A stretch of 64,000 bases of DNA from Blastocystis sp. Blastoise. Taxonomy: Eukaryota > Sar > Bigyra > Opalinata > Blastocystidae. Shown piece after piece: positions 57,701-64,000 of this stretch (within the stretch, counting starts at the first letter, position 1; every line of letters starts with the position of its first letter). The stretch covers positions 832,001-896,000 of the forward strand of contig JBBPEB010000013.1 in assembly GCA_039096225.1 (NCBI GenBank), in the 5' to 3' direction. The position numbers and the translations under genes were made by a program. The notes under the pieces are model-generated. The model was not told the DNA's origin and made no database searches. It saw only the letters and a program-made list of their open reading frames with translations.

Positions 57701-60700
57701 AGCATGAGGTAATCCTCTCTTTTGAAATTCAACAGTATAAGTAATAGCTTGTGCTTTACCAAATACATTCTCATCTTTTAATAAATGATATAAATATTTC
57801 AATTTAATTGCAAATACTCTACAAACTAAATCAGGTCTTTCCCATGCTTCTTGATTAGGATATAAATTATCTACTATTTCTTTCCATTTTGGATTACATG
57901 TAAAAGTAATAAAATAATCTGGTTTACCATAATATCTTACTATTGTCATTGCATCTAAATAAGCTCCTTTCATATATCTAGGTCCTCCTACAAAACCACT
58001 ATTTAATATAATAGGTTTTCCTATTCCATTTGTTACTTCTTCATCTGTTACTTGTTCTCTTCTTCTCTGATTATATTGTCGTAACACATTATAAGATTCT
58101 GCTCTTAATTTTGATTGATTCATTTCTATAAATGATAATCGTTGTTCTTCTATTTTAGAATAAGCATCTACAATATATTGTAAGAATAATTTTCCTCCTG
58201 ATAAGAAATAATTCTTATTAGGAAATGATCTTGGAAAACAAAGAAAAGAATAAAAATCTTTTAAAGTAAAAGATGATTTCTCATATACAGGATTTCCTAT
58301 TAAATCTATAGGATATCCTTCATTATTAAATTGTTGATAATTAGCTAATAAAGTAATTGATTTTGAAAAATCATCATGAGTTTGTCTTGAAGACTCTCTA
58401 TCATCATTATCTATTTCATCTTCTTCATTATCTAATAATTGATTTCTATTATTATATCTACTATTTCTATTTGATTCTCTTTCTATTTGTTCTACTTGAA
58501 TGTTAGTATTTTCTATTGTATTTGAATTGATTTGAGAATGTATTTCTATATTATTATTTCTTCTTGGAATATAATTAGGATTTCTTCTTAACTCACTTTT
58601 AGATGCAAGAATAAATAATGGAATTCCTGTGGGATAAAATATAGGATAAACCATAGGATCACAAAATGGATTATCATATTTCATTCTTGTGAAATGTTGT
58701 CTTATTTCTTCATTCATATTCATATGATTTGTATTATTATTATTATTAAGATGAATTCTTGGATAGCATCTAAATTCTGTATGAGGAAATGTTTCCATAG
58801 AATTAATAGGAACTATAAGTGCTATTTCATGAGAAGCAGAAGGAGTATTATATCTTCTTTGATCATCTGAATGTAATGTTTTGAATTTTAATGAAACATC
58901 TACTTGTGATATATGAAGATTATTATTATTATTTGTAGCAGTAGTTACTTCTTCATGTAATGTCTTAAAAGCATTCATTAATTCATTATTTAATAATGAA
59001 TTATGTAATACTCTCATTATTTCTGTATTTAAATTATCATAATATTGATTATTTGATCGAAGTTGAAAAGCTTCTTCTTGATCATAAATATATATTTGAT
59101 TATAATTAGGAGTAATACCTTCAGGAGGATATAAATCTGCCATAGAATGATATATATTTCCATGTACTTTATAGAAATATATTCCATTATTATCTAATCT
59201 TGTTTGTGTATCAGTACATGACATAGAAGCAAAAGCTATTGAATTATTATACCTACGAATATCTTTCTTAAATTGTTTTGAAGAATCTGTATTATCATTC
59301 AATAAGTTTTGTATTGATATATCTGGCTCTGATAATGAACCTAAACGTACTTTTCCACTACGACAACAACCACTATATTGACTATTCTTTAATATAATAT
59401 TTCCTTCTGTGTCAAGTGTCCATTGTCTTCTTCTTTTTGTATATATTATTGTATTATTTATTGTATCATTATATGAATTTGATGGTTCTTCAAAAAATGT
59501 TGTATCATAATTAGTTGAAAACTTAAAGTTGTTTCTTTCATGTTCAAAATGTAAAGCATTACAACATGAACATTTAAATATCATTTTACCCAAGTCATAA
59601 TAGTCATACTTATTATCATTTTCATCAATTATTTGATATGAGCTTCCTATATATAAAAGAATTGTTTAATATTTTTCAAGATTCATATTTAAAAACAATA
59701 TATTACTATTATTCATACTTATTGGAGAAAAAGCCAAAATGTCTCTTCTTGTAAAAATTAAATTATTTAATTCATCGTTATTGTCTAGAAGTATATCTAT
59801 ATATTATTATTTATAATTCATAATTATATCAAACATATAATATATATTTATATTAAAAAAAACTGTTATAAAAACAAAAAAATATAATTAAAGTTGTAAT
59901 TACTTGATAGATTTTGATTATTCTCATCATTAGTTAATTGATCACTAATATCATGATTATTTATTATGTAATCATCGTTTTGTTCACTTAGTAAATTTAT
60001 GCTGTTAGCAACATTTTCTTCGTTTATATTATTATTATCCAATTCTATTAAGTTATTTACACTATGAGGTACTATTATTATCCTATTTTCAACGTCATTC
60101 ATTTCTATCATATTTTCATCATTAATAGTTACTTCAGAATGATCATTAACATTAGATGTCGTTATGTCATTTAAGTTCCTAGAGATACTATTATTCATAT
60201 CAATAATATCCATGTTATTATATAAAGCAAGTGCTTCGTCATTGATTATTGATTCAGATGATGATTTTTCTCTATTTTCAATTATATTATTGTTTGTGAT
60301 ATTTATATCTTCCAAATGTACTGTCAAATTTAAGTCATTGGAATCAATAATGTTGTTATAAGTTGGAAAAGTATTATTTTGTGAGTTGTTACTATTAATA
60401 GTTTCTTTATCCTGATTTAAATCTTCAACATTTTTTTCATCATGAAAGTCATCATCAATTAAATCGTGTATACCATTATTAATTTGGAACTCAAAGTTAT
60501 CAGTAACATTTTTGTTAAATTCAGTGTCATCATTGTTTTCGATTACCGATTGATAATCAGAACAAATACATTCATTGTCATCTGTTTTATTGAGATTAGA
60601 TACTATAAAATATTTTTTATCATTTCTATTATTATTATATTCATTTGAATCTCTATTAGTTAAGCTAGGTTCATAATGTGTTAAACTTCTTTGCAATATC

Positions 60701-62960
60701 TCTTTATTACTCATTAAATCAGGGAACAACTGTGTCGATAAAACATGTTTTTCAGTATCATTAATTGATATTTTTTTGTTTTTATTTTTTTCACCTATAT
60801 ATATTATTGAATAGTCTAAAAATATTGTTAAATGAAAGAAAAATCCTAATAAAAGAAAAAAAAAGTAAAACATGTTAAAAACTGACTATGGAAATTATTA
60901 TATAAACATTTCTTATGTTGTAATATATTTTTAATGTTTTAAAAACTAAAATTTTATTCATTAATTTAAAAAACAATCATTTAATTTGAAAACATTCAAA
61001 AAAAAAAAGGTTAATAAAAATAAATATAGAAAATAATTAATTAACAATTAAATAAATAAAATTATAATATGAAATATATATTTAATTAGTACATACTATC
61101 AGAGTCACTATTCTCCAAAAATGTTTTCAAAAGTTTTGCTTTCATATCATTTCTTGCTGTTCTTTTTATTGTTTTATTATCTAAAAAAAAAGAATATTAA
61201 GAAATATAATAAAAATATTAAATTATATCAAAATAATATATATATATATATACTATCGATCTTTGATTCCAAAGTGGAATCATCATTTGATCTAAAACTG
61301 AATAAAGAGCTTTGATTTCTAAGTATTATTTCATTTGTGACATTCCCATGATTATTCTCATTAAGAGAATCTAAAGAAATATATAATCATAAAAATAATC
61401 ATTAAAATCATCATTAAAATAATCATTCAAATAGTCATAATCATAATAATCATGGAAATAATAATGAAAAAAGTCATAAAAATAATCATTAAAATAGTCA
61501 TAAAAATATCCATAAGAATAGTCATAAAAATAATTATAATAGTCATAATAGTCATAATAGTCATAGAAATAATAATAATAAACCAACATATTCATGAAAC
61601 ATTATATATATATTACTATATGAAATTAATATAATTACTTACCTGAATTTGTAAAGCCAAAAACCTTCGATAAAACTTCTAGAGTTTGTGGAATTAAATC
61701 ATTAAGTATTTCTTTAGCTAGAATAATAAAAAATGATAACAATAATAATGAATACATAATATACATATTTATATATATATACAATAATGCATCCCACTAA
61801 CGCTCAGCATAGTACTTCTATCGAATTCTATTCTATTTGTTGCATTTTTATAGCCTATAAAAAATAAATAATTCATATAAAAAATATATATATATACCTT
61901 TGTTAGATATACTAACACCATATTTTGAGAAATTCTTCGTATTCAGATTAGTATTACAATTTTGGTTTGATATATTTCCATATTTGTGTTTCTTTGCTTT
62001 TTTATGTTTCTTATTTTTCTTTTCCGCCGATCCATCTTTCGCTGAATTTTCATTAAGTTTATTATCAGAAGCAGAAGTAATATTAGAAGAATTATATATA
62101 TCTTTTGAATTATTAGTAGTAGTATTAGTTACATCAATAGCTTCTTTCCTTTCTTTTTGTTTAAAAGAGACATAATCTGATAAACTTAATATCTTTTTAA
62201 ATTCAATTGGATTATCATTTTTATCGTCATTATTTATACCTATAATTCATATAAAAAAAATAAAAAAATAATTTCAATATAAAATTTACAATATAGAAAA
62301 TATATATATATATATATATATATTCATACCTATTTGTTTAGATGATTCAAGAGGAGGAGCAGAAGAAAAACTGTGAAGAACTGGATATTCATCTATATAT
62401 TTATAAGAAAAGTAATAAAAATTATTATCAAATATAAAAATTACCACAGTCTGATTGATCTATATCTATAAATTTAGAATGAACTATAGATATTATCTTA
62501 TATATATATATTTAAATAATATACCTAAATAATCTTTATCACTATTTATTTTTTCTTTATTCCTTTCATTTGAATCAATACCGCTAGGAGTTTTATCTTC
62601 TTTATATCTATTATTATAACTTTTATCATGAATACCTATAAATGTATAAAGAAAAAAGAAATAATATATTCATTAGTATTAATATAATATAAATATAAAT
62701 GTTTCATGATGATTATTTTTATTTGAATATACTAATAATTGTACATATTTTGATAAATAAAAATATAATAATAATATAGAAAAATTGTAATAATACTATT
62801 TAAGAAATAAAGAATAATTATTACAAAATAATTATCACATAAACATAAATATATAATAATAGTAGAAATAAATAAAAATGTATACGTTGAGATGAATTTA
62901 ATATTTGAGAAGAAACCATATTCGTATTACTTTTTTGTATATCTAAAATGAATTGTTTTT

Positions 62961-63009
<49 letters not shown>

Positions 63010-64000
63010 TATTCAATGATGAAATGTTATTGGTTTTAGGTGCTTCTACAATGCTGTTTTTATTTTTAATACCTATATATTACAGTAATAGATATATCAG
63101 TATTAGAATATAAAATAAATAATTAATATAAGATATAATAAAAAAAAATAATAAATGAATAATAATATAGTTATATATTGAGTTAAATATTTAATGTAAT
63201 CATTTTTATATTAATAGATATTTGCTTATAATGTATCGAGAAATAATACTAATAAAGAAATAAATTATAATAATAGAATATTATGATAGGAACAATAGTA
63301 GATATAATGAAAATAAATAACAATAGAATACTTTAGTAACAATAATAGAAATAATAATATGAGAATTAATAAACATATATTCTATTGTACATACTACTGG
63401 GAGTATTTGAAGGTTTATTATTGCCAAGTAACTCCTTATTTTCCTGAATATTTTTATCACCTATACAAAAATAAGTATTATAAAAAATAAGTAATAATTA
63501 TATACTAACTGTACTATTGGTACATTTCTTGTTATTTAATAAATCATTGTTATTTGATTTTGATTTAATACCTATGGAGAGTAATTAATTTATTAATAAT
63601 AAATGTTATACCAATATCTTTTGAAGGCTTATTCAAATCCGAAATCTTTTTACTTACAGAATTATTTTTATTACCTAAATAATAATAAGAGTAGCGAGAT
63701 TTGAAATTATACTTATATTATAATAGCGGATAATTAATGAAATAGTAAGAATTTCTAAAAGAAAGTAATCACAGTAAATTATATATACATTCTCGCACAG
63801 GTGAAAGATCAGGAAGTGATATAGGTTTATAATGTTTCACTATATATAAACATATAAATATATATAAATATATATATGATACTTTTTGATAATGGTAATG
63901 GAAGAATAAGTGACGATTCATCAATAGATTCTTTTGAAGAAGATAATAATTTATTTTGGTCTGCTTTTTTTTCTAAATATATATATATATATATACAGTA
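54770..64000 (-). CDS. Helitron RepHel (copy B), 5' exons beyond window
   Basis: The main exon is open from about 59644 to the stop at 54770, 1,607 codons from its first internal Met, with the same Zn motif, HUH (PHAHILLN), KYLYKYTTKG and PIF1 motifs intact. Upstream exons at about 60795-59900 and the micro-exons to 64000 match copy A. Notable substitutions relative to copy A lie outside catalytic motifs (for example Ala to Cys just before the Walker B strand, Arg to Gly in MYDxELPY). Both copies therefore look translation-competent. Initiating exon not in the window. Confidence 0.75.
62963..63008. repeat. (AT)n tract in Helitron copy B intron
   Basis: Orthologous to the longer tract at 28289-28370 of copy A. 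Confidence 0.9.

Larger units (their letters stand above)
54536..64000 (-). mobile_element. Helitron copy B, inserted in the provirus (truncated by window end)
   Basis: Nearly identical to 19856 to about 29362 over its whole visible length, including introns; differences are point changes, a few Asn codons, and (AT)n lengths. Its terminus falls inside the viral ATPase frame at 54535/54536. In the 1,605-residue RepHel segment I count about 11 substitutions and a two-codon insertion relative to copy A, so the two copies separated recently. Confidence 0.9.

Overview
This is an extremely AT-rich, intron-dense nuclear sequence from a eukaryote, most likely a protist. Host genes are split by 40-210 bp introns with GTAT/GTAA donors and TATAG/TTTAG acceptors, and stop codons fit the standard code. 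The host gene set (ATG8, ELMO domain, CH domain plus coiled coil, kinesin-like, DUF229 sulfatase-like, possible PIG-S) is generically eukaryotic. ELMO together with DUF229 argues against a fungus. I cannot name the lineage.

Layout. (1) 1-19.6 kb: seven host genes: a partial glycosyltransferase-like gene (-), a DUF229 gene with an N-terminal membrane domain (+), an ELMO protein (-), ATG8 (+), a kinesin-like protein whose motor has lost its nucleotide-binding motifs (+), a possible GPI-transamidase subunit PIG-S (+), and a CH-domain protein with a long Glu/Arg coiled coil (-). (2) 19.86-about 30.4 kb: an autonomous Helitron (copy A) on the minus strand, encoding an intact HUH Rep-PIF1 helicase plus a long N-terminal extension spread over many micro-exons. 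(3) 30.4-34.5 kb: non-coding, with old degenerate repeats. (4) 34.5-35.1 kb: two compact, strongly palindromic elements. (5) About 35.1-54.5 kb: an intronless integrated dsDNA virus of polinton-like virus (PLV)/virophage type. It carries two tyrosine recombinases, an AEP primase-SF3 helicase, a pVI-like precursor, an adenain-like protease candidate, two paralogous capsid candidates, vertex/fibre candidates, a possible SSB, several unknowns and a packaging ATPase. (6) 54.54-64.0 kb: Helitron copy B, nearly identical to copy A, inserted inside the viral ATPase gene; its far end and the rest of the provirus lie beyond the window.

The most interesting system is the provirus. Upstream of its integrase, primase-helicase, SSB-like and several small genes are seven arrays of alternating GAA/TTC units spaced exactly 5 bp apart, up to ten units long. 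These match the binding-site grammar of heat-shock factor. The structural genes have none. This suggests that the replication/integration module is wired to the host stress response. The element also has a shared GT-rich 3'-end motif (TTTGTTTTGTTTA) after nearly every gene, and a canonical A_AAA_AAG slippery heptamer that would fuse the minor-capsid precursor to the protease by -1 frameshifting.

All functional calls come from reading the sequence and from knowledge of the families; no database search was run. Exon boundaries are inferred from GT-AG signals and reading phase.
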